Positions 10,355 through 20,741 are shown, counted from the first letter of the stretch. The stretch is DNA of 64,000 nt from Streptomyces sp. MRC013 (GCF_023614235.1 NZ_CP094264.1:186001-250000); one strand, 5' to 3'. The notes: a model not told the origin generated them from the sequence alone. A program made the numbers and translations.

Positions 10355-12384
10355 GGCGCCTCCCCGGACTTCCGGTTACGGGAGGAGCGGGTGCGCCCGG
10401 CCGGGGGTCCCGCGGTCCCCTCCCGGCCCGGCGGCTCTCCCGCGGTCCCGTCCGGCGCACCGGGCGGTTCCCCGCCGGGCGCCCGGCCCGATGACCCCTC
10501 GAGTTCCGCGAGGCGCGGCCCGAGCCGTTCCGGGACCTGCTTTCGGAGCCGGGCCAGCTGGGTCCGCGCGCCGGCCAGCTGGGTGCGCAGACCCTCCAGT
10601 GCGGCTGTCAGGTCGGCGACGTGCGTCCGCAGCGCGGTCAGTTCGCGCATGCCGTCGGTCACTTCGCTGGGCGTCGTGTAGACCTGCTCGTGCAGCGCCT
10701 TGGGCGGCGTCTCCCCGGGTGCGGGGGTGAGGAGCAGGGACAGCATCTCCTCCAGGTCCCCGGTGCGCGGCCAGTCGCCGAGCAGTCCCTCGGCGTACGG
10801 ACGCACCACGTCGCCCTCCGGGGGGAGCGCCGGCCCGCGGTGCCGCGGCACGGGGCGGCAGCACAGCCGTCCGGCCAGCTCCCGCAGCCGGTAGAGCTTG
10901 GGCAGCCACTCGCCGTACGCCGAGCCGCCCGGCAGCACCTGCTCCCGGGTGGCCGGGCAGACCCGTACGACGTCGCAGCCGTCCAGTTCCAGGTGGGCGA
11001 GGAGGACGTCGGTGTCCGCGCAGTCGCCGCAGGGCGGGTTGAGCGTGGCGCACGCCGTGTCGGTCAGGAAGCGCCGCAGGGCGGTGGTCAGGGCCGCCGC
11101 CGCCTCGGCGATCCGCTGCACCTCGGCGACGGTGGCCTTCTCCGCGCTGTCCCGGGGCGGGACCGGCAGCGGCGGCGGCGCGTCGACGGCGGCGACCTCC
11201 GCGCGCAGCCGGCAGTCGCCGCTGCCGTCCGCCCGGTCCAGGCGGCACAGCAGCCACTCCCGGACCAGGCCGAGGTCCGCCCGGAACTCCGCCCGCAGCG
11301 CGTGGCTCAGCGGTGTGCCCTGGGCCAGCAGGCGCACTTCCAGCGGCGCGTCGGCGTCGCCGCGTTCCGGTACGATCCGGGCCGCCGTCTCGGTGACGAC
11401 GGCGCGGGCGAGCGTGCGGTGCAGCAGGTCGGGCCACGCCTCCTCCGTGTCGGTGCCGCCGAGCCGGTCGCACGCCGCGCCCAGGACGCCCCGGGCCTCC
11501 CGGACCGTGGCGAGGTCCGGGTACTCCCTCGTGAGCCGGTCCCGTCCGGCCGCGTCGTGGGTGTCGAACCGGGCCACGGCACTGGCGAGCGCGCGGACGT
11601 GTTCGGTCATCTCGCGGGCCGCGGGCGGTGGCGGCGGGCCCTCGCCGGCCGCGTTCTCCCGCAGCCACGCCAGGGACGTGGCGTACCGCCCGGCGTCGGC
11701 GGCGTCGAGGCGGAACGTCCGGCCCGTACCGGCCGCGGCGGCGGACAGGGCGTCGAGGTAGTGGCCGAGCCGCCGGTCCCGGGCGCGTGCCCGGTCGGCC
11801 CGCGCGGGGTCGCCGATGCCGGCGAGCAGCCGGGTGCCGGGGTTGTGGCGGTGGTCCTCGGCGCCGTCGCACCTGACGACGAAGCGGAACCCCTCCTGGA
11901 TCCGGGAGGGCACGCAGCCCGGCGTGGGGCAGGGCTCCTCCGTGGCGTACGGCGCCACCGGTTCGACGGGGCGCTCCCGGTAGCGCACGTAGAGGCCGTA
12001 GCGGCGCCCGCCCTCGTCGTCGCAGTCCTCGCCGCAGTCCGCGCCGAGGGAGCCGATCCGCTGTTCCCGGACCAGGGCGCGCACGTCGACCTGCTCGGTG
12101 CAGGGCACCACGATGTCGTTCCCGGCGCAGTCGAGCGCGTGCCCGGGGTGCACCGACACGGTTCCGCCGCCGCAGGGGGCGCAGGTGACGGCGAGGCCGC
12201 AGACGACGCCCGGCCCGTGCAGGGAGCGGTTGTGCAGCCTGCTCTTCGCGGTCGTGTAGTCGACCAGGAGGCCGAGGTCGTCCTCGGTCAGCAGTTGGCC
12301 CGCGAAGAAGCGCGGGCGCACGAAGGCGGCGGTCCGGGTGGCGTCACCACCGCAGCCGCAGCCGCATCCGCGGTCTGTTCGCAT
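10351..12384 (-). CDS. CIS large FxGQ-module protein with Cys-rich segments and coiled coil (second of three)
   Basis: 677 aa, ATG 12384 preceded by a good Shine-Dalgarno (AAGGAGCG). The N-terminus is unusually Cys/Gly-rich (RTDRGCGCGCGGD), then FVRPRFFAGQLLTEDDLGLL and GPGVVCGLAVTC, the FxGQ module. Further cysteines cluster at GADCGEDCDDEGG, TEEPCPTPGC and LNPPCGDCADTD, suggesting metal or disulfide sites. The middle is helical; residues about 590-630 form a heptad-like coiled coil (LRTHVADLTAALEGLRTQLA), and the tail is Pro/Gly/Arg-rich and probably disordered. Possibly a fibre or tail-associated scaffold; the exact role is unknown. Confidence 0.7.
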   Translation of the reverse strand: MRTDRGCGCGCGGDATRTAAFVRPRFFAGQLLTEDDLGLLVDYTTAKSRLHNRSLHGPGVVCGLAVTCAPCGGGTVSVHPGHALDCAGNDIVVPCTEQVDVRALVREQRIGSLGADCGEDCDDEGGRRYGLYVRYRERPVEPVAPYATEEPCPTPGCVPSRIQEGFRFVVRCDGAEDHRHNPGTRLLAGIGDPARADRARARDRRLGHYLDALSAAAAGTGRTFRLDAADAGRYATSLAWLRENAAGEGPPPPPAAREMTEHVRALASAVARFDTHDAAGRDRLTREYPDLATVREARGVLGAACDRLGGTDTEEAWPDLLHRTLARAVVTETAARIVPERGDADAPLEVRLLAQGTPLSHALRAEFRADLGLVREWLLCRLDRADGSGDCRLRAEVAAVDAPPPLPVPPRDSAEKATVAEVQRIAEAAAALTTALRRFLTDTACATLNPPCGDCADTDVLLAHLELDGCDVVRVCPATREQVLPGGSAYGEWLPKLYRLRELAGRLCCRPVPRHRGPALPPEGDVVRPYAEGLLGDWPRTGDLEEMLSLLLTPAPGETPPKALHEQVYTTPSEVTDGMRELTALRTHVADLTAALEGLRTQLAGARTQLARLRKQVPERLGPRLAELEGSSGRAPGGEPPGAPDGTAGEPPGREGTAGPPAGRTRSSRNRKSGEAP

Positions 12385-12386
12385 GA

Positions 12387-13663
12387 TCAGCGCTCCTTCA
12401 CGAAGAACCAGCTCTCGAAGACGTCCCCGCCCGCCCCGGTGCCGGACGTCCAGGGACCGGTTCCCGACGGGGGAGGTCGCCTCCGCCGGGGGCCGCGGGC
12501 GCGTCCGCGCGGGCATCGAGGAGGGGTACGCGCCCGCCGACGTGGGTGCCGTCGACCGGTCGGCGGCAGCGGTCCAGGACGAACGCGGCACGAACGGTGA
12601 CCATGACGCGGTCGCCGTCCTGCAGCGTCTCGCGCGTGGTCTGGCGGTAGCGGAACCGCCGGGTGAACTCGCCGCACCCGTCGTCCGGTTCGGCGAACGT
12701 GCCGCCCATGTACCAGGTGGAGGCGTTGCGGCCGCTGCCGCCCTCGATCACCTGGAGCTCCACCACTCCGGGCCGCAGGGAGTCGGTGCGCACGTCGCCG
12801 GAGAAGCGCACCACCAGCCCGGCGTCCTCGTCCTGGGTTCCGAGCAGCGCCCTGGCCTCGTCGACGGTGTAGGTGTGTCCGTGGATCCAGTTGATCCCGG
12901 TGATCACCGTGGGCACGTGGCGGCCGAACGGACGGCGCACGTCCATGTGGATCCGGTCCCGGCGCACCGGCTCGTACCGGTCCGCGCGGTCGATCCGCGC
13001 CAGCCACAGCACCTTGTGCGCGCACCGCGGGCAGCAGGTGTCGCAGCGCTCGTCCACCGGCGGTTCGCACCCGGTGACGCAGATCCGGTAGCACTCCTCG
13101 GTCCAGCCGTACTCGCAGTCGGAGGTGTCCGCGCAGCCGTCGTCGTGGACGGCGCGGGTGGCCTCGACGGGCCGTTCGGCGTAGCGGACGCCGACCCAGA
13201 CCGTGTCGGTGTCCCGCTCGTCGCGGGGCAGCGCCTTCCACAGGTCGATCACGCGACCGCCCCGCACCACGACCTCGTCGCCCTCGCAGTCCACGGCGAG
13301 GCCGGGGGTGAGCCTCACCCGGGCCCGGTGGCGGGGGCGCTCGGGCCCCGCGGCCGCCTCCCCGGCCGGCGCGGAGCCGGCGGCCTCCGCCGGGTGCCCG
13401 GCGGCTTCCGCCGGGTGCCCGTCCGCCGCGGGCCCGTGGCCGCCGGACGGGCAGTCGCCGTCCGGCGGCGCCGGCTCCACGAGCAGGCCGCACACCACGC
13501 CGTAGCCGAGCAGGCTGCGCACGCGCAGCCGCGCCTTCTCCCGGTGGTACTCCTGTTCGCGCCGGAAGTCCCTGGCGCCCAGCATCTGGCCGTGGAAGTA
13601 GCGCAGCCTGCGCAGCGGCGGCGCGTCGAACCCCTCCGCCGCCGGTGTCCCCGACTCCGTCAT
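12387..13663 (-). CDS. CIS FxGQ-module protein (first of three), frameshifted near 12469
   Basis: ATG 13663. The N-terminus LRYFHGQMLGARDFRREQEY and LLGYGVVCGLLVEP carry the FxGQ module, followed by an acidic Gly/Pro/Ala linker, the LTPGLAVDCEGDEVVVR beta segment and a Cys-rich stretch (CADTSDCEYGWTEECYRIC, CDTCCPRCAHK). Further on comes IHGHTYTVDEARALL, then a beta domain. Near the end the frame breaks at a G5 run (12469-12473; one base apparently missing). The other frame continues as a short Gly/Ser/Thr segment ending DVFESWFFVKER, with its stop at 12387, 3 bp before the next ATG. The alternative in-frame tail to 12398 looks like random Arg/Pro sequence. Confidence 0.7.
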
Positions 13664-13675
13664 CTGACCGTCCTC

Positions 13676-15649
13676 TCACGTCACTCGTGTGTGCACACCG
13701 ACGGCGGAGACGACTCCCACACCCACCCCTCGGCGTGATCCTGCAGGTCCCGGCCAGAGCACCCCGTCGCGGTCCAGCCTGAGCGAACCGCCGAGCACGG
13801 GCGGCGGCAGCGGGACGAACGCGGTGTCCACGCCGACCGCGGACCGGGAACCGACGACGAAGCCGGCGCCGCCGATCCGCACCGCCCCCACCGTGTGCGC
13901 GGGGGCCTGGCGCTCCACCAGCCGCCGCAGCGCCCCCGCGTCCGCCGGCCCGGTGGGCAGGAGCACCCGGAACCGGTGCGCGTGCGCGGCGAGCGGGTCG
14001 CCGTCCGGGTCCCCGAACGCGCGCAGCGGCGCCGCGCCCAGGGCCGAGCCGCCGGCCCGGAAGCGACTCGCCGACCGGCCGAACAGCCGTACGGAGCCGA
14101 GGCCCCCGTCCCGTTCCGGCCCCCGTCCCGGCCCGGCGCGGCCGGCGTCCGCCCGCAGCCGCGCCCAGCGGCGGTCGGCGGCCGCCTCCTCGACGACCGG
14201 GGCCGCCCCGAACACGATGCGCACCGCCTCCCGCAGCGCCCACGGCGTGCCCCGGCGCCGGTACAGCTCGGGCGCGGCGGCCAACAGCGCGCGCCTGGTG
14301 CGCGCGTCCCAGCCCGCCTCGAACGACAGGCCCAGCAGCCCGGCGAGCCAGGGCAGCACGCGGTCGGGGACGCCCTCGGGGTCGAGGAGGGCCGGGTACC
14401 GCTCGACGACCCGGTCGAGTTCGGCGAAGGCGGCGTCGAAGAGCGACAGGAACCGCTCGGTGAAATCGTCGGCCGCGGGGTCCTGGCGGAAGGCGGGGGG
14501 CAGCAGGTCGGCGCTGGTGGCCCGGGGGAAGTCCAACCGGATCCGGCGCACGACCGGGGTCGCGCCGCCGTCGCCCGACAGCCGCAGCCTCAGCTTCAGG
14601 AAGCGGCCGGGCGGCTGGTCGACGAGGAAGTCCACGATCCCCGGGGGGCCGCCTGCCAGTCGCTCTCCTCGTGGTGGCCGTCCTCGGTCACCACGATCTC
14701 GGTGCGGACCGACGTGCCGGACGGCACGTCGGCGTCGAGGCGGACGCGGTGCCAGCGGCAGCGCGGGATGCCGCTGTCGATCAGGGCGGTGGCGTACGAG
14801 CCTCCGGTCACGTACGCGCCGGGCGCCTGCGGCGCGGCGTCGCGGGGCAGGCCCCGCCAGGTGTACCAGCGGGTCTCCGGACCGTCCGGGCCGTTCTCGT
14901 CCAGGCGGAAGCCCTCCTCGCCGGCCGCGGTGAGGGCGGAGGGCGGCAGCGCCGCGGCCAGCTCGTCCGCGGTGGCGGCGCGGAAGGGCCGGCCGTGGCC
15001 GCCGCGGTGGATCCTCAGCCGGGTGCCGTCGTCGGTGAGCAGCCACACCGTCCGCTCCGGTCCGGTGCGCAGGCCGACGACCTCGCCCCGGACGCCGGTG
15101 CGCAGCACGCCGCGGAAGCCGCCCGCCGAGTCGAACCGGCGCAGGTCGGCCCCGCCCCGGCAGGCGACCAGGACCTCGTCGCCCGGCGCCATCGCGGCCC
15201 ACCGGGGTCGCGGCACCCGGATCACCCCGGCGAGCCGGGCGCCCTCCGGGCGCCACACCAGCACCCGGTCGGAGCCCACCACGGCCAGCCGGTGCCCGCG
15301 CGCGGCGACGGAGACGGGTTTCCGCGGCGCGTACGGGCCGGGCGGCCGCACGGGTGTGAAGGCGCCGGTGCACGCGTCGCGGCGCAGCAGCAGCCGCTCG
15401 CCGGGGACGAGCAGGTACCAGGCGCGCGGTCCGCGTCCGGGCGCCAGACGCGGGTCGGGGAACCACGGCAGCAGCCCGGCCCTGGTGGGGCCCTCCGGAG
15501 CGGGGCCGGGACGGGCGAGCCGGATCCCGGCCGGGTCGTCGAACCCGACGACGCCCTCCGTGCCCGGCCCGTGCCCGGCGGGGGGCCTCGTCCCAGCCGA
15601 CGTACGCGTCGAGGAGGCGGAAGGTCGCGGGGGACGGGGTGCACGTCAC
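13676..15649 (-). CDS. CIS phage tail protein (TIGR02242/gpI-like), two frameshifts
   Basis: GTG 15649 overlaps the upstream stop (GTGA). The N-terminal half is a beta-propeller-like region reading ATFRLLDAYVGWDEAP, then, after a shift at the G6 run 15580-15585, repeats such as HRLAVVGSDRVLVWRPEG and GDEVLVACRGGADLRRFD. After a second shift at G6 14643-14648 it continues IVDFLVDQPPGRFLKLRL. The C-terminal domain has DDFTERFLSLFDAAFAELD, PWLAGLLGLSFEAGWD and ELYRRRGTPWALREAV, the signature of the TIGR02242 phage-tail/baseplate wedge family. It probably forms part of the baseplate wedge (Afp12-like position). Both breaks are one-base homopolymer indels. Confidence 0.8.
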   Translation of the reverse strand: MTCTPSPATFRLLDAYVGWDEAPRRARAGHGGRRRVRRPGRDPARPSRPRSGGPHQGRAAAVVPRPASGARTRTARLVPARPRRAAAAAPRRVHRRLHTRAAARPVRAAETRLRRRARAPAGRGGLRPGAGVAPGGRPARRGDPGAATPVGRDGAGRRGPGRLPGRGRPAPVRLGGRLPRRAAHRRPGRGRRPAHRTGADGVAAHRRRHPAEDPPRRPRPALPRRHRGRAGRGAAALRPHRGRRGGLPPGRERPGRSGDPLVHLAGPAPRRRAAGARRVRDRRLVRHRPDRQRHPALPLAPRPPRRRRAVRHVGPHRDRGDRGRPPRGERLAGGPPGIVDFLVDQPPGRFLKLRLRLSGDGGATPVVRRIRLDFPRATSADLLPPAFRQDPAADDFTERFLSLFDAAFAELDRVVERYPALLDPEGVPDRVLPWLAGLLGLSFEAGWDARTRRALLAAAPELYRRRGTPWALREAVRIVFGAAPVVEEAAADRRWARLRADAGRAGPGRGPERDGGLGSVRLFGRSASRFRAGGSALGAAPLRAFGDPDGDPLAAHAHRFRVLLPTGPADAGALRRLVERQAPAHTVGAVRIGGAGFVVGSRSAVGVDTAFVPLPPPVLGGSLRLDRDGVLWPGPAGSRRGVGVGVVSAVGVHTRVT

Positions 15650-17689
15650 GGCGGGTCTCCTGCGGGGATCAGCAGCGGACGCTCGGGCCAGACCAGTTCG
15701 TGGGGCCCGATCGCGTGGTCGGTGCAGGCCGGCAGCCGCACGCCGTCGACGGTGAACGAGAGCCGGGGGACGGCCAGGACCCCGTCGACCGCGAGGAGGC
15801 GCCGGACCAGCGGGGCGTGCCGCAGCGTGCCGCCGAAGGGCCAGCCGGCGCCGTCCTCCCCGCCGTGCAGCGGGTCCAGGTGGGCGCGCACCGCGTCGCC
15901 CGCCCTCGCCAGGACCGCGGCGCGGTCGAGGTCCGGGTCGAGGGCGATCCGCGACTCGACGGCGACGCGGCGGTACCGCGGGGGGCGCCGCGACCACGGT
16001 GACCCCGGCGGGGGCGGCTTCGCGGGTCAGGAAGTCGGCGACGGCCCGCAGCGTCGCGGCGGTGGGGACCGGCGGCCCGCCGCCGTCGCCGCCCGGCGGT
16101 ACGACGAGGACGCCCACGACGCCGGGGATCGGCACCCCGGCGAAGTCCGGGTGCAGGCCGGGCACGCCCCGGGCGCGGGCCACCGGGGCGCCGGGCGCCC
16201 GGGTGGCCAGCAGGCCGTAGTCGGCCGGTGCGACGGCCCGGCCGCGGGCGCGCAGTTCGCCGACGCCCCGGAGCACCGCGGCGGCGTCGGGCTCGGCGTC
16301 CGCGCCTCCCGAGGAGGGGAAGGGGTTGGTGACGCCGACGACGTGCGGCAGGGCGGTCACCACGGAGCCGACGGCGCCGGCCCGCACGGTCACGGCGCCG
16401 CCGCCCACGCGGTAGCGGACGGCTCGGACGTTGCGGAAGCCGGACGGCACCGCCGCGCCGTGGACGCCGTCGCCGAAGGCGACCTCACCGCTCGCGTGGT
16501 CGACGGTGAAGACGCGGTCGTCGGCGCCGTGGGCGGTCAGGCTCTCCACCTCCCGCCAGCGGGAGGCGGAGCCGGCCGTGGTGCCGAACACGTCGGCGCC
16601 GGGGTCGTCGTCGACCTCGATGACCACCGAGCCCTCCAGGACGGGGACCTGGCTGAGCCTCATGCGGCGGGGCCCGCCGCCCCCGGTGTCCTGGACCGGC
16701 CGCAGCGGCTCGTCCCCGACCGTGCGGGCGGCCGTGGCGGGGACCGTGTTCAGCCGCAGCCCGGACAGGAGCGGCGCGGGTCCGCCGGAGGCACCGTGCG
16801 CGACCCGCAGGCGCAACCAGCGCAGCGGGGGCCCCGGCCGGGCGCCGGGCGGGCTGCCCGGCGCCCAGGAGCGCGGGACCCGCAGCTCCACGGTCCCGCT
16901 CGCGCGGAGCCCGCCCGTGGAGTCGCGCACCGGCTCGGCGGGGACGAGGCGCGCGCCGTCCAGCACCTCCCAGCGCAGCGGCGGCGCGGGGTCGGGCGTC
17001 CGGGGCGCGGCCCCGCCCGAGGCCGCGGGCGCGGGCGGGGCGGCGGCCACCTCGAAGCCCAGCGAGAGGGCCGGGTGGGGGGCGGCCGTCCCGGTGAGCC
17101 CGATCCACAGGCCGTCGCCGGGCAGCGGGTCCCGGCCGAACGGCGCGAACGGGCGGCCGGGACCCGCCGGGCCCAGCGGCAGGGCCTCCAGGGTGCCGCC
17201 CTCCTGCACGGCGAGGGCGCCGAGGGCGGCCGGGGTGGCGTACAGGTCCCGGTCCGTCTCGAACACCACCTGCCCGGCCGGCCCGGACGCCGCGCTCCGG
17301 AACCCGGCCGGCACGAGGACGGAGGCGCCGTCCGGCGGGTTCACGGTGAACTCCAGCAGGACGGTCGCCGCCCCCGCCGGGCGCCGCCGCACCCCCGCCG
17401 TCGCCAGGTGTTCGGCCAGCACCTTCTCCGGCAGCCGGTTGACCCGTGCCAGCACGGGTTCGGCCTGGACGCCGAAGAGGCGGACGAGCGCGACCCCGGC
17501 GTCCCGGCGGTCGGGGTCGGTCCAGTCCGGGGTGTAGCCCGCGATCCGGTCGCGCACGCCGGCCCGGACCGCCTCGCGGGTCGCGTCGATCAGCTCGGGC
17601 CGGACGCCGGCCGGTCCGGGGTCCGGGACCATCCGGCCCTCCCCGGGTCCCCCGCGCGCGGCCCTCTCCCACCACACCTCGCCGGTCAT
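15646..17689 (-). CDS. CIS baseplate J-like protein 2 (Afp11/gp6-like), frameshifted near 15980
   Basis: ATG 17689 overlaps the upstream stop (ATGA). The order matches gpJ-like proteins: N-terminal PELIDATREAVRAG, GYTPDWTDPDRRDAGVALV and VNRLPEKVLAEHL, an inserted beta domain, then GEVAFGDGVHGAAVPSGF, RAVAPADYGLLATRAPG and the typical GVPGLHPDFAGVPIPG segment. The frame shifts at a G6 run (15980-15985; one base apparently inserted). The following frame resumes RYRRVAVESRIALDPDLD, then GWPFGGTLRHAPLVRRLL, and stops at 15646. The equivalent block in the preceding paralogue (APRYRDVAVRADL; GWPFGQPLRPPVLL) confirms the join. Length about 681 aa. Confidence 0.85.
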
Positions 17690-19624
17690 ACGAGCCCCTC
17701 CCCGGGGTCGGGGGCGGGCACGATCCGGGTGCGGAGCGCCCGCAGGACGGGCAGTTCGCCGGGTCCGAGCGGCACTTCCCGGCAGGTCTCGACGGGGGCG
17801 CCCCGTCGAGACCGACCGCCACGGCGGAGACGTCCGCGAGGTCGCCCAGCGCGCGCCGTGCGGCCCGCAGCAGGACCGGGGGCCGCAGCGGCTGCCCGAA
17901 CGGCCAGCCCTCCCGGTCGTCGCCCCCCACCAGCGGGTCGAGGAAGCGGAGCAGCGCCCCGGTGAGCACGGCGGAGACCCGGGTGCGGTCGGCGGGGCGG
18001 CCCGCCAGGTCGGCGCGCACCGCCACGTCGCGGTAGCGGGGGGCGCGGACGAAGACCTCGGAGGTGAGCAGCCGGGCCTGCTCGAGCCGGGCGGCGACCG
18101 CGCACAGCATGCCCGGGTCGGGGAGCGGTGCGGCGACGAAGTCCTCGCGGGCCGGGTCGGGGCGCGGCACGGCCGGTACGAGGTGCACGGTGACCGCGCC
18201 GGGCACCGTGGAGCACGGGAAGCCGGGGTGCTCGCCCAGGGCGGCGTGGGCGCGGGCGACGGCGACGCCCGGCGTCGTACGGGCGAGGGTGACGTAGTCC
18301 TCGGCGGTGACCGCGCGGGTCACCTCGCCCAGGGCGGCGGCGGCGCGCCGCCGCGCCTCGGGGACGGTCTCCGGGTCGGCGCCGCCCTCGGCCCGCACGG
18401 GGTTGGCCGCCGTGACGGCCGCCGGGACCGCCCCGGCCGGAACCCAGTTCGCGGTCGTGCCGCCGTTGCCGCCGCGGCCGCCGCCGACGGTGTACCCGAC
18501 GCTCACGTCGCGGTCGGGGCGGGGCACGCGACCGGTCAGTCCGTCGCCGAACACCACCGCTCCCCCGGTCCGGTCGAGGACGAAGACGCGGTCGGCCGGC
18601 CCGCAGAGGGCGAGGTCCGGCACCGGCCGCCACTCCTCCCCCGCGAGCCGCAGGCGCGCGTCGAGGAGCCGCTCGGCGGCGTCCGGCAGCACCAGGCGCT
18701 GGCCGGGCAGCCTGAGCCAGGCGTCGGTCTGCTCCCGAAGTTCGCCGCCGTCCGCGGTGCGCCGCTCGCGGTGGTGCGCGGCGGACACGTTGACGGCGAG
18801 CCGGAGCAGGCGCGGCGGGGCTGCGTGGGTCGCGGCCGGGGTGGAGACGAGGACGCCGCTGTCCCGGGTGGTCCAGCCGGGGGGCGGGTGGAGCCGTACG
18901 ACCCCGGACCGCCTGAGCCCCGCCGTGCCGTCCTCGACCTTCTCGAACGGGCCGCCCAGGCCGGTGCCCGGCCGGAACCAGGACCAGGTCAGCTCGGCGG
19001 GCGGCGGTACGTCGGCGACCGCCCCGGGCAGCCAGGACGGGACGGACGCGGCGGGCGCGTCCAGTTCGAACAGCAGGCCGAGCGGGCCGGGCGCGGGGTG
19101 CGCCCCGGTGAGCGGCAGGGTGAACCGGGCGCGGGCGGGCCCCCCGCCGGCGGCCAGGAGCGGGACGCCCCGGCCGGCCCGCAGGTCCGCCGTGCGGTCG
19201 CGGTCGGTCCACACGGCGGGGGGTGCGTCCTCGGCGAGCGGGAAGACGGCCACGTCGTCGTCGAGGGTGAAGACGACCCGCCCCGCCGGGTCGCGGGTGA
19301 GCGCCGTGCCGGCGGGGACGACCGGGACGGCGGTCCCCTCCCGCCGGGCGGTGACGCTCAGCACGGTGGCGGCGGGCCGGGCGGGGCGCGGGGGTCGAGG
19401 CCGAGCAGCCGCAGGACGGCGGTCACGAGCGCGTCCGGCACCTGGTCGAGCCAGTACAGCCGCTGTTCCAGGAGGTAGGCGAAGAGTTCGAGGAGGGTGA
19501 CGCCGGGGTCGACGGGTGCGTGCAGTGTCCACAGGCCGTCGGACTCGGCGGGGACGCGGCGGCGGACGGCCGCCGTCATGTCGGCCCAGGTGAGGTCGTC
19601 GAGCTTGGGTACGGGCAGGGTCAT
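17686..19624 (-). CDS. CIS baseplate J-like protein 1 (Afp11/gp6-like), two frameshifts
   Basis: ATG 19624 overlaps the gp25 stop. The N-terminus LPVPKLDDLTWADMTAAVRR with DPGVTLLELFAYLLEQRLYW is the usual opening of putative baseplate assembly proteins. A shift around 19380-19395 leads into ATVLSVTARREG. The central region includes VVFGDGLTGRVPRPDRDV and AVTAEDYVTLARTTPGVAVA, then APRYRDVAVRADLAGRPADR. A second shift at G5 17794-17798 leads to VETCREVPLGPGELPVLRA and a stop at 17686. About 645 aa, paralogous to the next gene. gpJ/gp6-like proteins form the wedge ring of the baseplate. Confidence 0.85.
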
Positions 19625-20043
19625 GGGGTCCTCCCCGCGGGGCCGGCGGGTCCGGTGAGCGCGGTGTAGAAGGGGAACACGAGGTTCGCCTTGGTGTTGC
19701 TGCGGCGGACGCGGTAGACGACCGAGACGGTGACCCGCGAGGGGTCGGCCGGGTCGGCCTCCGCGCGGACCTCGTCGAGCTCCACCCTGGGCTCGTGGGC
19801 CCGGACGGCGGCGGCGATCGAGTCCTCCAGGTCGCGCAGGTTGCGCACGCCGCCGGGTTCGAAGACCGACTCGTGCGCCCGCGTGCCGAGGTCGGGCCGC
19901 ATGACCCGTTCGCCCGTGCCGGTGAGCAGCAGCGCCCTCAGGCAGTGTTCGACGCTCTCCTCGCCGACGGCGTACCCCAGCCGCCCGGACGCGTCGGGCA
20001 GGATCGGGAACCGCCAGCCGGTCCCGAGGAACTCCTCGCTCAC
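19621..20043 (-). CDS. CIS gp25-like baseplate protein (Afp9/Cis9)
   Basis: 140 aa from GTG 20043 (GTGA overlap with the gpV-like gene) to TGA 19621 (ATGA overlap with the next gene). Contains GWRFPILPDASGRLGYAVGE and the helix-turn MRPDLGTRAHESVFEPGG, followed by LRDLEDSIAAAVRAHEPRV and beta strands. This is the GPW/gp25 lysozyme-fold family that staples baseplate to sheath. Length and position after the spike gene fit the family well. Confidence 0.92.
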   Translation of the reverse strand: MSEEFLGTGWRFPILPDASGRLGYAVGEESVEHCLRALLLTGTGERVMRPDLGTRAHESVFEPGGVRNLRDLEDSIAAAVRAHEPRVELDEVRAEADPADPSRVTVSVVYRVRRSNTKANLVFPFYTALTGPAGPAGRTP

Positions 20044-20741
20044 GCCGTCCTCGCCTTCCTGGCCAGTACGGCGGGGGTGAGCGGCGGGGCCGGCGGGCCG
20101 GTGGGCCCGGCGGCGGAGGGGTGGGTGTGCGCGTTGAACGCCCGGAGCAGCGCGTTGCCGAGCACGAGGGGCTCGGTGGCGCCGCCGCCGAGGTCGACGG
20201 CGGGGGAGTCGAGCGTCACCCTCGGCGCCTTGAGCGTGATCTCCCCCTGCGCGGTGACGGTCACGCTGCCGCCCTCGGCGGCGGTGATCCGGACCGCCTT
20301 CCCCCCGTCGTCCAGTTCCACCACGTGCCCGGCGGCCGAGGTGATCCGGACGGCGGCGTCGGACCGCGTGTCGTCGAGGAGCACCTCGTGCCCGTGCCTG
20401 GTCCGGATCGTCTTCCGGTCGCGGCCCCCGGTGCGGGAGGCCGGCGGTTTGTCCTCGCCGTTGTAGAGGCCGCCGAGCACGATGGGGAACCGCATGTCCC
20501 CGTGGACGAAGGCGACGAGGACCTCGTCGCCCTTCTCGGGCACGAACACGGCGCCGTAACCGCGTCCGGCGTACGGCTGGCTGACGCGGACCCAGTCGGT
20601 GACCGTGACGTCGTCGAACCACGGGAAGCTCAGCTTGACCCGGCCCTCGTCGTCGCCCTCGTTCTCCACGACGAGCGCCTCGACGACGCCGTAGTACCGC
20701 TTGTCGGTGCTGCGGGCCCGCGGTGTGGTCCTGGTGGTCAC
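20040..20741 (-). CDS. CIS spike protein, gpV/VgrG OB-fold and beta-helix part (Afp8 C-terminal equivalent)
   Basis: 233 aa; GTG 20741 lies inside the stop of the gpD-like gene (GTGA). Begins KRYYGVVEALVVENEGDDEG and RVKLSFPWFDD, then VSQPYAGRGYGAVFVPEKGD and DMRFPIVLGGLYNGEDKPP, the conserved OB-fold of phage baseplate protein V/VgrG. The rest is repetitive beta-helix (VRITSAAGHVVELDDGGKAV, ITLKAPRVTLDSPAVDLGGG), then FNAHTHPSAAGPTGPP, a Pro-rich tip-like tail. It forms the trimeric puncturing spike. In the raw frame it appears fused to the upstream gpD-like gene, but only because of a frameshift there. Confidence 0.9.
   Translation of the reverse strand: MTTRTTPRARSTDKRYYGVVEALVVENEGDDEGRVKLSFPWFDDVTVTDWVRVSQPYAGRGYGAVFVPEKGDEVLVAFVHGDMRFPIVLGGLYNGEDKPPASRTGGRDRKTIRTRHGHEVLLDDTRSDAAVRITSAAGHVVELDDGGKAVRITAAEGGSVTVTAQGEITLKAPRVTLDSPAVDLGGGATEPLVLGNALLRAFNAHTHPSAAGPTGPPAPPLTPAVLARKARTA

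Noticed and set aside
13676..17689. A 1337-aa minus-strand protein
   Set aside because: It joins two different genes (gpJ-like and TIGR02242-like tail protein) through frameshifted Arg/Pro/Gly nonsense between about 15980 and 14650.
16485..19532. A 1015-aa minus-strand protein
   Set aside because: Its middle is part of gpJ-like protein 1, but its N-terminus and C-terminus are out-of-frame sequence; the real gene is 17686-19624 with two indels.
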